Shown here in pieces: positions 15,162 to 24,290 of a stretch of 64,000 bases of DNA. Position numbers and translations under genes: made by a program. Numbering within the stretch: position 1 is the first letter of the stretch; every line of letters begins with the position of its first letter. Origin of the DNA: a virus; the IMG/VR virus record IMGVR_UViG_3300044624_001054, positions 42,616-106,615 of that record; one strand, given 5' to 3'. The notes under the pieces were generated by a model. It saw only the letters and a list, made by a program, of their open reading frames with translations, had not been told where the DNA came from and did no database searches.

Positions 15162-15720
15162 AATTTACCAGATTCTTGTGAGCATAATAGGCTAGTCCAA
15201 AGGCATCTCCAACATCATTATCTTCTAGATTTATGTTAAACATATTATTGAAATGATCTAAAGTTTTTTGTTTTCTTGTAGTCCTTGCATAATTTCTATA
15301 CCAATTGTCTGATTTGCCTGGATTGTCTAGTCTTATCTGAGCCTTCTGAGCCTTTGTTAAATTATTATTGTTAATGTATGACTGCCATTGTATTGGAGGG
15401 ACAGTAATAATTCTTTTAGAATCTAGTGCCAGTTCTGAAATCAGAACTCCCACTATCATAGCCATGTGTATCGCTACTGCTTGAGACTTTACCATAATGG
15501 CTGATTCTATACAAATATAATCGGGCTTTATCTCTTCTTTGATAAACGGCATCTTATCCCTACAGTCAATTACCTTATCGTAGATATTGTTGCCATGAAA
15601 ATCTATCTTACCCCATTTAATTGGCTTTCCATCAAACAGGCAGAAGGCAAAGGAGTTTGTTGATGAATCTACTCCAAGTACTGTGCTAGCGTTTTGTTTT
15701 ATAAGTTTTTTTAGCGACAT
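15154..15720 (-). CDS. RuvC-like Holliday junction resolvase
   Basis: 188 residues with an RNase H-like fold. VLGVDSSTNSFAF (near 15-27) supplies the first Asp, YICIESAIM (near 68) the Glu, and NDVGDAFGLAYYAHK at the C-terminus the last Asp. It is close in size to RuvC (about 170). It would resolve branched DNA before packaging. A second, unrelated resolvase-like protein is encoded at 17074. Confidence 0.85.
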   Translation of the reverse strand: MSLKKLIKQNASTVLGVDSSTNSFAFCLFDGKPIKWGKIDFHGNNIYDKVIDCRDKMPFIKEEIKPDYICIESAIMVKSQAVAIHMAMIVGVLISELALDSKRIITVPPIQWQSYINNNNLTKAQKAQIRLDNPGKSDNWYRNYARTTRKQKTLDHFNNMFNINLEDNDVGDAFGLAYYAHKNLVNYG

Positions 15721-15982
15721 TGTTTATTACCTCTAATATATTTCCACGGCTGTTTTTATTATCCTGATCTACGCAAATAAAGCATTTATTATTTTCATTG
15801 TATCTGCTTAGTAATTGACCGCAGCCACAGTATCTTTTTTCTCCATTGAGTCTTTTTTTATTTTCATAATACTTACTCATTATCTTTTTATTTGTTGCTA
15901 GTCTACAACAAGCAGGATTACAATACTTTTGGTTCTTTTTATTTGACTCAAAGGGTGTACCGCAGTTAGCACAATTTTTCAC
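15686..15982 (-). CDS. Double zinc-finger small protein
   Basis: 98 residues. CANCGTPFESNKKNQKYC and NPACC form one treble-clef-like site, and CGCGQLLSRYNENNKCFIC a second. The tail is basic. It resembles zinc knuckles attached to HNH nucleases but has no HNH itself. The start is GTG at 15982 in a GTGA overlap with the nuclease gene, and it runs 35 bases into the resolvase gene. Confidence 0.7.
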   Translation of the reverse strand: MKNCANCGTPFESNKKNQKYCNPACCRLATNKKIMSKYYENKKRLNGEKRYCGCGQLLSRYNENNKCFICVDQDNKNSRGNILEVINNVAKKTYKTKR

Positions 15983-16755
15983 TCTACCCCAACCTTAAGG
16001 TTAGTTATTTTTAATGTACCTGCATCTTTTTCTAAACAAGTTTCCGATACTGGGCAGCCTTTACATGTCCAGGTAGATTTAGTGTAACCCCTTTTAGGAA
16101 TTACATCATCTTTATATGATCGGTATACTTCCTGCATCCAGCCAAAAACATAGTCTATATAGTCTTTATTCTTTTCATTCATTTTGATGGGAATCGCAAG
16201 TAACTCATTGTCATTTTTATTTTCATAAAGAATGAAACCTTCTTCCGCCCCCTCAATCTTCATATAAATTAGTAATTGAAGAAAATGACTTGAAGAAGGT
16301 ACTCCCTCGCCCTTTCTTTGAATGAAATATTGGTCTTTAATTGTTTTGATTTCTCCAATGATTTCTTCATCATTTATCTCCAATACTACGTCAGCAAATC
16401 CTCTGACGGGAGGGTCTTCACTTTTAATCTCCCGCTCTTTTTGTTTTAATAAACCCGTGCTTTCTATAAGTTTTTCAATTCTTTCATGAGCATCTGTACC
16501 AGATCTCATAGATGCAATGTTGGCGGCGGGGATATTCTCAGTAAATTCTGCACCGTTAAAGGCTATATACCAATATCTTGCACAAGTTCCATGACCATAT
16601 CCAATAGTGCTAGGAGCAAAAGTTTTCTTTTGTTTAAACTCTTTTACCGTATTGGTCTTTTGATATGCAGAGTTTAGCATTTTAACAAATTTTTTAGCAT
16701 CCAGCCTAGTTTCTTTTGGCTGGCTAAGTAATGAAGATATTAGATTTTTAGCCAT
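15979..16755 (-). CDS. Cas4/RecB-like PD-(D/E)xK nuclease with iron-sulfur cysteines
   Basis: 258 residues. HGTCARYW (C58) and the late CKGCPVSETC (C231, C234, C240) give the four-cysteine iron-sulfur clamp of Cas4/AddB-type nucleases. Between them lie AHERIE, RGFADVVLE and EEIIGEIKT, the His, Asp and ExK of the nuclease core, then SSHFLQLLIYM (Q motif). It is likely a 5'-3' exonuclease for recombination with the RecA-like protein nearby. Confidence 0.88.
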   Translation of the reverse strand: MAKNLISSLLSQPKETRLDAKKFVKMLNSAYQKTNTVKEFKQKKTFAPSTIGYGHGTCARYWYIAFNGAEFTENIPAANIASMRSGTDAHERIEKLIESTGLLKQKEREIKSEDPPVRGFADVVLEINDEEIIGEIKTIKDQYFIQRKGEGVPSSSHFLQLLIYMKIEGAEEGFILYENKNDNELLAIPIKMNEKNKDYIDYVFGWMQEVYRSYKDDVIPKRGYTKSTWTCKGCPVSETCLEKDAGTLKITNLKVGVE

Positions 16756-16757
16756 AA

Positions 16758-17090
16758 TTAACCTAGATTATACCTTACTGTATATTTGAGCGAGTCTACT
16801 AATTTATCTAGAGCCTCTTTAGTTGAATAATATATATTCTTTTTAATATTGTTTGGAGAACCTGTAGGACCCTTTGCTGCCGTTGAATACCATGCTGCTA
16901 GAATTCCAAACTTAGCAGACAAAGCCTGCAGTTTTGCGATTAAAGTAAGTGCCTGAACAGGAGGAATATCTGGCTTTGAAATAATTTTTACAATGGCAGC
17001 CATCGCCTCATCTAGTCCGTCATCGCCTACAAAATCATGAATGTCAGCGAACTCTGATACCTGATTGATTAAATCAATTGTGTTTTCCAT
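16758..17090 (-). CDS. Hypothetical helical phage protein
   Basis: 110 residues, mostly amphipathic helix (MAAIVKIISKPDIPPVQALTL, then AKLQALSAKFGIL). It has no cysteines or catalytic motif. It sits between the nuclease and resolvase-like genes and overlaps the latter by 17 bases, so a role in recombination or as a partner protein is possible, but the family was not recognised. Confidence 0.65.
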   Translation of the reverse strand: MENTIDLINQVSEFADIHDFVGDDGLDEAMAAIVKIISKPDIPPVQALTLIAKLQALSAKFGILAAWYSTAAKGPTGSPNNIKKNIYYSTKEALDKLVDSLKYTVRYNLG

Positions 17091-17382
17091 CTAATTCCTC
17101 CAATAACTCTTCAAGTACTTCCCACTCAATAACGGCAAGTCTAGTTTTTCTACCGCCACTTCCTATTACAGCCATAAGTAAAGGATTTTTTTTATTATCT
17201 GTTCTCAGGCAATCTGTAACTATCTTTGCCCACATATCTTCACTTAAAGATAGAGACTTCCCATATTCTTTTACATCTACTACAAATCTAGGCAGATTTC
17301 CATCGGCCTTTTGATATTGCCCCCGACCGCTATTTTTATGAGACTTAGCACCCATTCTTCTAAGTTCTGATCGCTCACTCAT
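17074..17382 (-). CDS. Holliday junction resolvase-like PDDEXK protein
   Basis: 102 residues. The order RRMGAKSHKNSGRGQYQKADG, RFVVDVKEYGKSLSLSEDMW and IEWEVLEEL is the pattern of a small phage endonuclease with a PD-(D/E)xK core (D-x-K as VVDVKEY). It is shorter than archaeal-type Hjc (about 130). It probably cuts branched DNA. It overlaps both neighbours in the recombination block. Confidence 0.75.
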   Translation of the reverse strand: MSERSELRRMGAKSHKNSGRGQYQKADGNLPRFVVDVKEYGKSLSLSEDMWAKIVTDCLRTDNKKNPLLMAVIGSGGRKTRLAVIEWEVLEELLEELDGKHN

Positions 17383-17572
17383 AAACTAATCTAGCGCTTC
17401 CATCATGACCATTGGGGCAGGTCCAATAAACTTTCTTATTTGATGAATCATACATACCTGTGGTCGCCACTTCAAAGCAGCCTTGCTCTGGGCAAGAGAA
17501 TGACCCACCTATTTCTTTAAACTTTGCATTAGATTTACTTGGAGCAGTAATAAAAGCCTTAGGGTCAATCAT
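17375..17572 (-). CDS. Zinc-ribbon small protein
   Basis: 65 residues. CPEQGC and CPNGH make a four-ligand zinc ribbon around a short beta hairpin (TTGMYDSSNKKVYWTCP). The N-terminus is basic. It overlaps the RecA gene end by four bases and the resolvase-like gene start by eight. Function is unknown. Confidence 0.7.
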   Translation of the reverse strand: MIDPKAFITAPSKSNAKFKEIGGSFSCPEQGCFEVATTGMYDSSNKKVYWTCPNGHDGSARLVYE

Positions 17573-18576
17573 ATTTTTTCATAAACCAATCTAGTTAATT
17601 CTTCCTGCATGTCAAGATCCTCTCTGGCTCTTGCAATAACATTAGCACGGCCTTGGATTCTTTCACCTAAAACAGTATACCAGGCACCACCGCGCTCAAT
17701 AATTCCAAGCATTTCAGCGGTGTCTACTAGGTCAGCGACACTGTCTACACCTACATGATTCCCTTGGAAGTAAAAATCATACGATCCTGTAATAAACTGT
17801 GGGCCAGTCTTGTTATAGTCAATGGTCCAATTAACTGGTCTTCCAACCTTCTGCTCAATTAACTTATCACCGACAGAAATTTTATCCTTGATTGATGAGG
17901 CTTCTGCTTCACTAGACCACAATTTAATGATAGTACTAGAGAAAAACTTTACAGCCATTCCTCCAGTAGGAATATGGCTAGCGTGCATTGATCCAAATTG
18001 ATTTCTTTGCTGAGAGATAAGTATCAGCAGGGTCTTATCGTTTACATAATTTAACATCTTTACAGCATGGGTCATATCTTTTGCTTCCGCACCAATTTGT
18101 TTAGTATCTTGCAGTTGTTTAAGTTCTGACCCATCTTTTTCAAAGTAGATCGCTGGTAGTAGTGCAGAAATAGAATCTACAACTAGAAGATCTACTCCTG
18201 ACTGAATAAGTTGAGTGCCAATATCAACCATTTCATTAATTGTTTTAGCGGGGGAGTAGATCAAGGATCGTGAGTCTACACCTAACTTTTCTGCCCATTC
18301 TGGAGAGTAGGACTGCTCTGAGTCTATCCAAGCACATAGTTTACCCTCTTTCTGTGCTTGTGCAATAATTTGTAGGCAAAATGATGACTTACCAGCCGAC
18401 TTATTGCCCCAGATAAGTACCTGTCTGCCATAAGCAAGGCCTCCTTTTAACGCTGTGTTCAAGGATAGGCTTGGTGTTTTCTGCTTATGTATTTCTACGT
18501 CAGCGGCGCTTCCTACCATCTTTCTTATTTTTGGGTCTAGCCTGGATAGAACTTCCTCCATCATCATGTCGCTCAT
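17569..18576 (-). CDS. recA: RecA/UvsX-family recombinase
   Basis: 335 residues. Walker A is GNKSAGKS (57-64) and Walker B DLLVVDS (129-135), followed by SALLPAIYFE. The segment TLLILISQQRNQFGSMHASHIPTGG holds the L1/L2 DNA-binding loops region and the conserved Gln. It lacks the long C-terminal domain of host RecA. It would drive strand exchange in phage DNA repair and recombination-dependent replication. It is the hub of a block with two resolvases and a Cas4-like nuclease. Confidence 0.93.
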   Translation of the reverse strand: MSDMMMEEVLSRLDPKIRKMVGSAADVEIHKQKTPSLSLNTALKGGLAYGRQVLIWGNKSAGKSSFCLQIIAQAQKEGKLCAWIDSEQSYSPEWAEKLGVDSRSLIYSPAKTINEMVDIGTQLIQSGVDLLVVDSISALLPAIYFEKDGSELKQLQDTKQIGAEAKDMTHAVKMLNYVNDKTLLILISQQRNQFGSMHASHIPTGGMAVKFFSSTIIKLWSSEAEASSIKDKISVGDKLIEQKVGRPVNWTIDYNKTGPQFITGSYDFYFQGNHVGVDSVADLVDTAEMLGIIERGGAWYTVLGERIQGRANVIARAREDLDMQEELTRLVYEKI

Positions 18577-18730
18577 TAAAATGATTCTCCAATACTTCCG
18601 CTAATTCTTTTACGCTCTCATGTCTGGAACGTTTTAATGTGTCTATAATTTGTATTATTGCATCTTCATCATGCCCACGAATTACCATAAGTTTTTCTCC
18701 GTCTGAGCCATGAAGAAAGTAAGCCTTCAT
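18500..18730 (-). CDS. Hypothetical small protein
   Basis: 76 residues from ATG 18730 (MKAYFLHGSDGEKLMVIRGHDED), five bases past the upstream stop; earlier in-frame ATGs at 18751 and 18778 are possible. It is a small alpha/beta domain ending in a very basic tail (ARPKNKKDGRKRR) that overlaps the RecA start by 76 bases. That long overlap makes the C-terminus uncertain. Function is unknown. Confidence 0.55.
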   Translation of the reverse strand: MKAYFLHGSDGEKLMVIRGHDEDAIIQIIDTLKRSRHESVKELAEVLENHFNERHDDGGSSIQARPKNKKDGRKRR

Positions 18731-18734
18731 TATA

Positions 18735-19073
18735 TCATCCACGAACGCCATGCAGCCTTGGGCGATCTTGATTAACAATGGATTTTTTCATAAGAACTTC
18801 ATCTAGAGATGGCAGTTCCCCCGAATAAAGTTTAATACCTTTATATAAATCTAAGGTTCTAATAATAAGATCTGCAATTTCTTCCACCACCGCTTGATCA
18901 CCCTTGTCTTTCCTCAGGGCTTCTAGGATTTCTGTAGCCTCTGAATGGATCATAGCGATCTGCTTTGAGTAAAAGATAAAAAAGTCTTGCTCTTGCATTC
19001 TAGATAGTGGTTCCCAGAATCCTTTTTGCTCTGCGGTATGGTGAAGTCTATCTGCCAATGTATCTAAATTCAT
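18735..19073 (-). CDS. MazG-like nucleotide pyrophosphohydrolase
   Basis: 112 residues from ATG 19073, an ATGA overlap with the polymerase stop; a longer frame would run into the polymerase gene. The helical core has IHSEATEILEALRKDKG and VVEEIADLIIRTLDL, the ExxE...ExxD metal-binding motif of MazG proteins. Phage MazG may lower alarmone or clear non-canonical dNTPs. It is co-translated with the DNA polymerase. Confidence 0.82.
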   Translation of the reverse strand: MNLDTLADRLHHTAEQKGFWEPLSRMQEQDFFIFYSKQIAMIHSEATEILEALRKDKGDQAVVEEIADLIIRTLDLYKGIKLYSGELPSLDEVLMKKSIVNQDRPRLHGVRG

Positions 19074-22000
19074 CTTATAAAACCTTTTAATGTAGTAGCG
19101 CCAGCGGCAGTTTCTCCAAATATTGGGCGGCAATTAGTTCCTGGCTTCATCTTTGCAATTGCCTCTGCATACATAGTGGGAAAAATTACTATGGATATGA
19201 GATCTTTATCTTCGTTGGCGAGAACAGCATTAGCCATCTTGTCGCCCTTCTTAGTCTTTCTAGGTTCCATATCTACAACAAAATATTCTTCTGGACCTAG
19301 AACCATAGTCTTTGCCTTTAGAAATTGTACAAAAGAATTGTTAGAAGAGTCAAGAGAATCTGGGGTAAGGTAAGAAAGAATCCTGTTATCAGATATTAGA
19401 AAGATGTACATCTTACCAGGCTCAATTACTGTGTCCTGATTATGGAAAACTCCAACGCTTCCCGTCTTATCTACAATTTCTACCCTGCTCCAGCCATCGC
19501 CTCGCTTAATAGATTTCACCATACCCATAACAATAAAGGCTCCGCTTTCATCATATTCTTCTAAAGGTCTAAAGTATGACTCTACCCAGCGAGGAATATT
19601 AGTAACAAACTCTGGAATATTAAGGTACTCGTACAGATATTCTCGCTCGTTACCCGACCTGGGATTGTCATCAAATGCCGCAGCACCGATTCTATTAAGC
19701 CCTTCAATCGCCCTGCTATTTACGCCAGATCCCTTTTTACTTGTGAATTCTGTGAATTCTTTATAGGAACTGAATGGCCTTTTAGCAATAATCTTCTTAG
19801 AGATTCCCTCAGACAGGTACTTAATGTTGCCTAGGCCAAATCGAATGGCGTCACCCTCTAGAGTGAAGTCTTCTCCAGACTCATTGATGTGAGGTAGACG
19901 AATCTTAATATTCATTCTCTTAGCCTCAATTAGATAGTCTGTCCTTTTGTCTTTATCTAATTCATTCTTTAGTAGCGAGAACATGAACTCAGTTGGATAG
20001 TACCTCTTTAGCCAAGCCGTCCAATAAGATAGCGTAGAATAGGCAACAGCGTGACTCTTATTAAAGGAGTATCCAGCATGGGCCTCAAACATATGCCAGA
20101 GTTTTTCCGCTGACTCCTTAGAGATGTGCTTAGAAGCGCCAGAAATAAACTTATCCTTGAACTGGTCGAATTCTTTTGCATCCTTCTTCTTTCCAATGAT
20201 CTTACGAACTTTATCTGCTTCTGTCATTGTCATTCCACCAAGATAGACGCAGGCCTGCATAACTTGCTCTTGGTACAGAATACATCCATAGGTATCCTCA
20301 GTAAACTCTTTAAGAATAGGATGTAGATAGGACACCGCCTGACGCCCCTTCTTTCTCTTAATATAATCAGCACCAATAGTATTCATAGCACCAGGACGAA
20401 CCAGCGCATTAGAAGCGGCTAGTTCATTTAGATTACTAACACCCATTTTAATTATAAGGTTTGTGTATGGAGTTGCTTCTGCTTGGAACACACCCTTAGT
20501 AAACCCTGCGCTTAAGTCAGCGTATACCTCTGGATCATCCATAGGAATCTTATTAAGATCAATTTCTATCCCCTTGCGATCCTTGATACTATTAATGGTA
20601 TCTTTTACTACCGTCAAGGTTTTAAGTCCTAGAGCATCGATCTTGATTAGACCAATTTCAGCAGCCTGATCCATATCCACGGCGACCACAGGAATTCTAT
20701 TATCGCTATGGGCATCTTTTCTAGTTTCAATAGGGGCATACGATGAGATATCTGTCTTAGATGTAACGATTCCAGCAGCGTGCAAACCAGTACCACGAAT
20801 TCTGCCACGGAGTTTGTCGGCATACTTTACTACCTCTGGGTACCTCTCTCTGAAATCTTTGGCCCCTGGCGTACGGATAAATTCTTCCCATGTCTCAATA
20901 CCCTTCAATGCTTTATTTACCTCTGAGAGTGGGATGTTAAAGGCTCTAGCAACGTCCCTAACAACACCCTTATCTCTAAAAGTATTAAACGTTGCGATAG
21001 AAGCAACATGCTTATACTCTTCAATTAGATACTCTTTTACTTCTCCACGACGGCGATCTTCATAGTCTGTATCGATATCGGGGAAATCATTTCTGTCTGG
21101 GTTAATGAATCGGAAGAACAATAGATTATGTTCAATAGGGTCCACCTCTGTAATACCTAAAGCATAACAAATTAAACTTCCTGCTGCCGACCCACGCCCA
21201 GGACCAACCAAAATACCTTGTGTCTTAGCCCAATTAATCATGTTTGCAACGACTATAAAGTAAGAGGCAAAGTTCTTCTGCTTAATAATCTCTAACTCTT
21301 CTTTGGCACGATCTAAGTATTCTAATTCAATAAGTTCACGACTTCTAAGACCATCCATAACACGCTGCCTTAATTCTGCGTCGGGGTCTTGATGACTTAC
21401 TGGAAGAAGATCTACGCCAAATTTAATATCATAGGGCTGGATCTTATCACTTATTTCAACACTATTCTCATAGATATCTTCTCGGTCGATTCCTTGGGCA
21501 AGCATTCTATCTTTAACGTCCTGATATCCCATAAGCCAAATATCTAAATCCTTAAATGACATTTGCCTTTCGCCGTAAATGTATTCTAGTCTCTCTAGAA
21601 GATCCTTAATCTTACGGCTTTTATTAAAGTCTGCATCCTTAAGAACCTTAGGGTGAGTGCCCAGGATAAGCATGATTTCTTCTGCAATCCTGTCTTCTGG
21701 GGAAGCGAAATGACAGTCTAGTGTAACTACAGGCTTAATACTCAACCTGTCAGCCAGATTCAAAAGGGAATGATTCAAGGATGCAGGATTGTGCGGCTGA
21801 ATTTCCATATAGAAATCATCACCGTATACGTCTTTAAACCACTTTGCATATTGTACCGCTGCCGCCTCATTGTCATTCTCAATGGCCTTTGAAATCATTC
21901 CATTCATGCAGCCAGAAAGTATAACTAGGTCTGATCCAAACTTTTCTAGCATATCAAAGTCGGTACGCGGCTTAATGAAAAAGCCTTCTTCCCAGGCGTT

Positions 22001-22327
22001 TTCTGATAAACGATTAAGATTGTTTAGGCCGTTATCATTCTTAGCCAAAATGATCAAATGGTTGTAGATCTGATCATCGGGAGTTCTTTCCTTGCGAGAT
22101 CTCTTGTCTAGTCTGTCGGTAGTAAAGTAAGCCTCTAGTCCAAGGATAGGCTTAATGCCATGATCCTTACCAGCCTTTACCATCTCTCTATGTCCGCTTA
22201 GAGTGCCATGATCTGTAACACTAAGGGCAGTCATACCAACCTCTGCTGCCCTTTTGATCAATTCCTCTGGCGACGAGTACCCGTCTAGAAGAGAATAAAA
22301 TGAATGTGAATGATGGTTATGAAACAT
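19070..22327 (-). CDS. dnaE: DNA polymerase III alpha subunit-like replicative polymerase
   Basis: 1085 residues, slightly shorter than host DnaE (about 1160). The PHP domain opens with FHNHHSHSFYSLLDG and SVTDHGTLSG. The C-family palm has GPGRGSAAGSL (about 371-381) and PDIDTDYEDRRR (about 415), the metal-binding aspartates, and the third Asp region follows. An OB-fold lies near 926-962 (GAFIVMGMVKSIKRGDG). The PHP histidines are retained, so it may proofread. A GGAG site precedes the ATG. It copies the phage genome with the helicase, primase and SSB encoded upstream. Confidence 0.96.
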   Translation of the reverse strand: MFHNHHSHSFYSLLDGYSSPEELIKRAAEVGMTALSVTDHGTLSGHREMVKAGKDHGIKPILGLEAYFTTDRLDKRSRKERTPDDQIYNHLIILAKNDNGLNNLNRLSENAWEEGFFIKPRTDFDMLEKFGSDLVILSGCMNGMISKAIENDNEAAAVQYAKWFKDVYGDDFYMEIQPHNPASLNHSLLNLADRLSIKPVVTLDCHFASPEDRIAEEIMLILGTHPKVLKDADFNKSRKIKDLLERLEYIYGERQMSFKDLDIWLMGYQDVKDRMLAQGIDREDIYENSVEISDKIQPYDIKFGVDLLPVSHQDPDAELRQRVMDGLRSRELIELEYLDRAKEELEIIKQKNFASYFIVVANMINWAKTQGILVGPGRGSAAGSLICYALGITEVDPIEHNLLFFRFINPDRNDFPDIDTDYEDRRRGEVKEYLIEEYKHVASIATFNTFRDKGVVRDVARAFNIPLSEVNKALKGIETWEEFIRTPGAKDFRERYPEVVKYADKLRGRIRGTGLHAAGIVTSKTDISSYAPIETRKDAHSDNRIPVVAVDMDQAAEIGLIKIDALGLKTLTVVKDTINSIKDRKGIEIDLNKIPMDDPEVYADLSAGFTKGVFQAEATPYTNLIIKMGVSNLNELAASNALVRPGAMNTIGADYIKRKKGRQAVSYLHPILKEFTEDTYGCILYQEQVMQACVYLGGMTMTEADKVRKIIGKKKDAKEFDQFKDKFISGASKHISKESAEKLWHMFEAHAGYSFNKSHAVAYSTLSYWTAWLKRYYPTEFMFSLLKNELDKDKRTDYLIEAKRMNIKIRLPHINESGEDFTLEGDAIRFGLGNIKYLSEGISKKIIAKRPFSSYKEFTEFTSKKGSGVNSRAIEGLNRIGAAAFDDNPRSGNEREYLYEYLNIPEFVTNIPRWVESYFRPLEEYDESGAFIVMGMVKSIKRGDGWSRVEIVDKTGSVGVFHNQDTVIEPGKMYIFLISDNRILSYLTPDSLDSSNNSFVQFLKAKTMVLGPEEYFVVDMEPRKTKKGDKMANAVLANEDKDLISIVIFPTMYAEAIAKMKPGTNCRPIFGETAAGATTLKGFIR

Positions 22328-22342
22328 TTGTCTCCAATAATA

Positions 22343-22375
22343 AGTAGGCAGTAGGAGTATATCCTACTGCCTACT
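22343..22375 (-). terminator. 14-bp hairpin between SSB and polymerase genes
   Basis: AGTAGGCAGTAGGA (22343-22356) pairs perfectly with 22362-22375 around the loop GTATA. TTATTATT follows on the minus strand. It lies 17 bases after the single-strand binding protein stop, so it may end most transcripts and lower polymerase expression. Confidence 0.7.
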
Positions 22376-22391
22376 CAACGATCAATATTAT

Positions 22392-23045
22392 TTACCAATC
22401 AACTGATGTGGTTGAACTAGTGTCTACGTCTAGCCCCATGTAGAAGGCTTCCTGATCTGGATATGATACCTGGCGAACTGCTACCTTCTCAAGTTCAAAA
22501 GGCTCAACGCCTGACCAATCAAACTTCTCTGTGTCTGGTGCGAGGGGAATAAGGGTATAACTTGTCTGAGTACCCGTTCCTGAGCGCTTGAGACGCCATT
22601 GAAGGTTGGTAATTGACTGAGTATCACCAGCATACTCAATGAGAATATTCGTGGCTGGAGACTTCTGACCGACGCCCTGAGACCATACAGCAACATACTG
22701 ATCTGTACCGTCATCTACAAGAACATTCGTGTAAAAGCGTAGGCGAGACTTCCATCCAACCTTAGGATCTTTACGGTGCATTTCACAGCCAAAGCATCGA
22801 CCCTCATCGTCTAGGCTACAAAGCCCCTTGCGACGGTAATCCTTTGGGTTAGTATGCTCTGCCACAACAATGGCAAGCCCACGACCCTTATCATAATGCG
22901 GTGAGTCTGGATCTAGTTCATTAACAAAACGAATTTTAACGCTCTGACCATCTTCTAACTTGAGCCAGCGTGCGCGGGAGCCTTCTTCCACTTGGGGGCG
23001 CTCCATCTTACTCTTGATATTCTTCAAACCTGTAATAACTGACAT
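22392..23045 (-). CDS. gp32-like single-stranded DNA-binding protein
   Basis: 217 residues. A zinc site like that of T4 gp32 is suggested by H64, C76, C84, C87 and H90 (CSLDDEGRCFGCEMH). The surrounding OB-like core has basic and aromatic strands (RARWLKLEDGQSVKIRFVN; SRLRFYTNVLV). The C-terminus ends acidic and hydrophobic (GLDVDTSSTTSVDW), as in SSBs that recruit partners. It lies between primase and polymerase. TAGGAG precedes the ATG by seven bases. Confidence 0.8.
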   Translation of the reverse strand: MSVITGLKNIKSKMERPQVEEGSRARWLKLEDGQSVKIRFVNELDPDSPHYDKGRGLAIVVAEHTNPKDYRRKGLCSLDDEGRCFGCEMHRKDPKVGWKSRLRFYTNVLVDDGTDQYVAVWSQGVGQKSPATNILIEYAGDTQSITNLQWRLKRSGTGTQTSYTLIPLAPDTEKFDWSGVEPFELEKVAVRQVSYPDQEAFYMGLDVDTSSTTSVDW

Positions 23046-23093
23046 GATGTTTCTCCTAAAAGTATTTGACCCTATAAGTGGATCGATGAATAT

Positions 23094-23099
23094 ATTATA
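23094..23099 (-). promoter_or_regulatory. TATAAT box upstream of the SSB gene
   Basis: GCGGTATAATATATT on the minus strand, overlapping the last codons of the primase gene. A start near 23087 would give a 42-base leader with a good TAGGAG site. No clear -35. Confidence 0.45.
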
Positions 23100-24045
23100 C
23101 CGCTAATATTAAAGTATTTCCAGAGTATTTATTAAATAAATCCTTCATTTCTTGGTCAGACAAATCCCCTACGTCTTTAGCCTTAGTAAGAGATACTACT
23201 TCTACTATTTTGTTTTTAACTCCACCAACTATTCTTTCCACCATTTTTTTACCAGCGTCGTCTGAGTCTGGACAAACAATTATACTCTTTGCATACTGTT
23301 GTAGCAAATGAATTTGAGTTCTACTTACTGTAGCCCCAAGGGTTGCAACAGCATTAAAACCTGATTGATTTAGACGAATCGCATCAAAAGAGGACTCAAC
23401 TACGATTATCGATGATCTCTTAACTTTATTTAAGTTAAATAGCACCTTGCTCTTAGGTAGTCCAACGCTATTCTTAAATGACTTTCCTTCTACTGATCTC
23501 GCCACAAATCCTAGGCATCTATTAAATTCATCAAATACTGGAACAACGACCATATCTTGCTTGTCTGAGTATCCTAGTTTAAAGTCAATAAACGACTGAT
23601 GGTTAATATTTCTTGAGTAGAAGTATTCTTTAGCCCGTTGGCTTTCTAGTAAATTATTATGAAGTCTGTTGATTGTATCGATATCAAACTCTGGGTGATC
23701 TAAAGAGGTGTCTATTGTTTCAGATACTACGCGCTCAATATCTACTGAATCTCTTTTTGAATGTATTATCCTACTGGCCTCAAAGTAATTTCTATTTGTA
23801 GTCCTCATTACCATGTCGATGATAGAGCCAGATTCGCCACATGAAAAGCAGATAAACATTCCATTGTTCTTATCTACTTCACAAGCGGGAGTATGTATAT
23901 TGTAATGGAATGGACAGAATATAAGGAAGTGTGTGTCAATTTCCCCGCCGACTTTAATATCACAGGATTGTAGAATCGATGCTATTTGTCCCGATGTGTA
24001 GTATTCATCGGAATTAGATTGTTTCCGCTTACCGCTAGATAGCAT
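23095..24045 (-). CDS. DnaG-type primase
   Basis: 316 residues. An N-terminal CHC2 zinc domain has C44, H47, C66 and C69 (CPFH...CFSC). The TOPRIM core has VVESSFDAIRL (E217) and VCPDSDDAG (D260, D262). It lacks the C-terminal helicase-binding domain of host DnaG (about 600 residues), as do many phage primases. It would lay RNA primers at the fork. It overlaps the gene upstream by 64 bases. Confidence 0.92.
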   Translation of the reverse strand: MLSSGKRKQSNSDEYYTSGQIASILQSCDIKVGGEIDTHFLIFCPFHYNIHTPACEVDKNNGMFICFSCGESGSIIDMVMRTTNRNYFEASRIIHSKRDSVDIERVVSETIDTSLDHPEFDIDTINRLHNNLLESQRAKEYFYSRNINHQSFIDFKLGYSDKQDMVVVPVFDEFNRCLGFVARSVEGKSFKNSVGLPKSKVLFNLNKVKRSSIIVVESSFDAIRLNQSGFNAVATLGATVSRTQIHLLQQYAKSIIVCPDSDDAGKKMVERIVGGVKNKIVEVVSLTKAKDVGDLSDQEMKDLFNKYSGNTLILAV

Positions 24046-24284
24046 TGTGCTTTAGACCTTCCAACATATACTCCATATATTGTTAACAAGAATGTGTACT
24101 TATCTTCCTTGTATTCTAGACTAAACGCTGGGTCTATGTCAAGGTGGGGGACATATCCATTTGATCTCATCATATCTACAAGGATAGTTTCATATCTTTC
24201 TCTGACACTAGGAATGGCTGAGTCATCCTCTATGAGGCCATCAATATGAAATTCTTTTATTCTTTTGTGTCCCACAAACGACAT
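23982..24284 (-). CDS. Hypothetical protein
   Basis: 100 residues, alpha/beta: helix ERYETILVDMMRSNG and strands FSLEYKEDKYTFLLTIYGVYVGR. No family was recognised. The ATG has no ribosome site but lies exactly seven bases after a TATAAT box, so translation may be leaderless. The long overlap with the primase start suggests coupled expression. Confidence 0.6.
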   Translation of the reverse strand: MSFVGHKRIKEFHIDGLIEDDSAIPSVRERYETILVDMMRSNGYVPHLDIDPAFSLEYKEDKYTFLLTIYGVYVGRSKAQCYLAVSGNNLIPMNTTHRDK

Positions 24285-24290
24285 AATTAT

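Noticed and set aside
16767-16772. TATAAT as a promoter for the Cas4-like nuclease gene
   Set aside because: It encodes the Tyr-Asn of the upstream protein's end and lies too close to the ATG; nothing else supports it.
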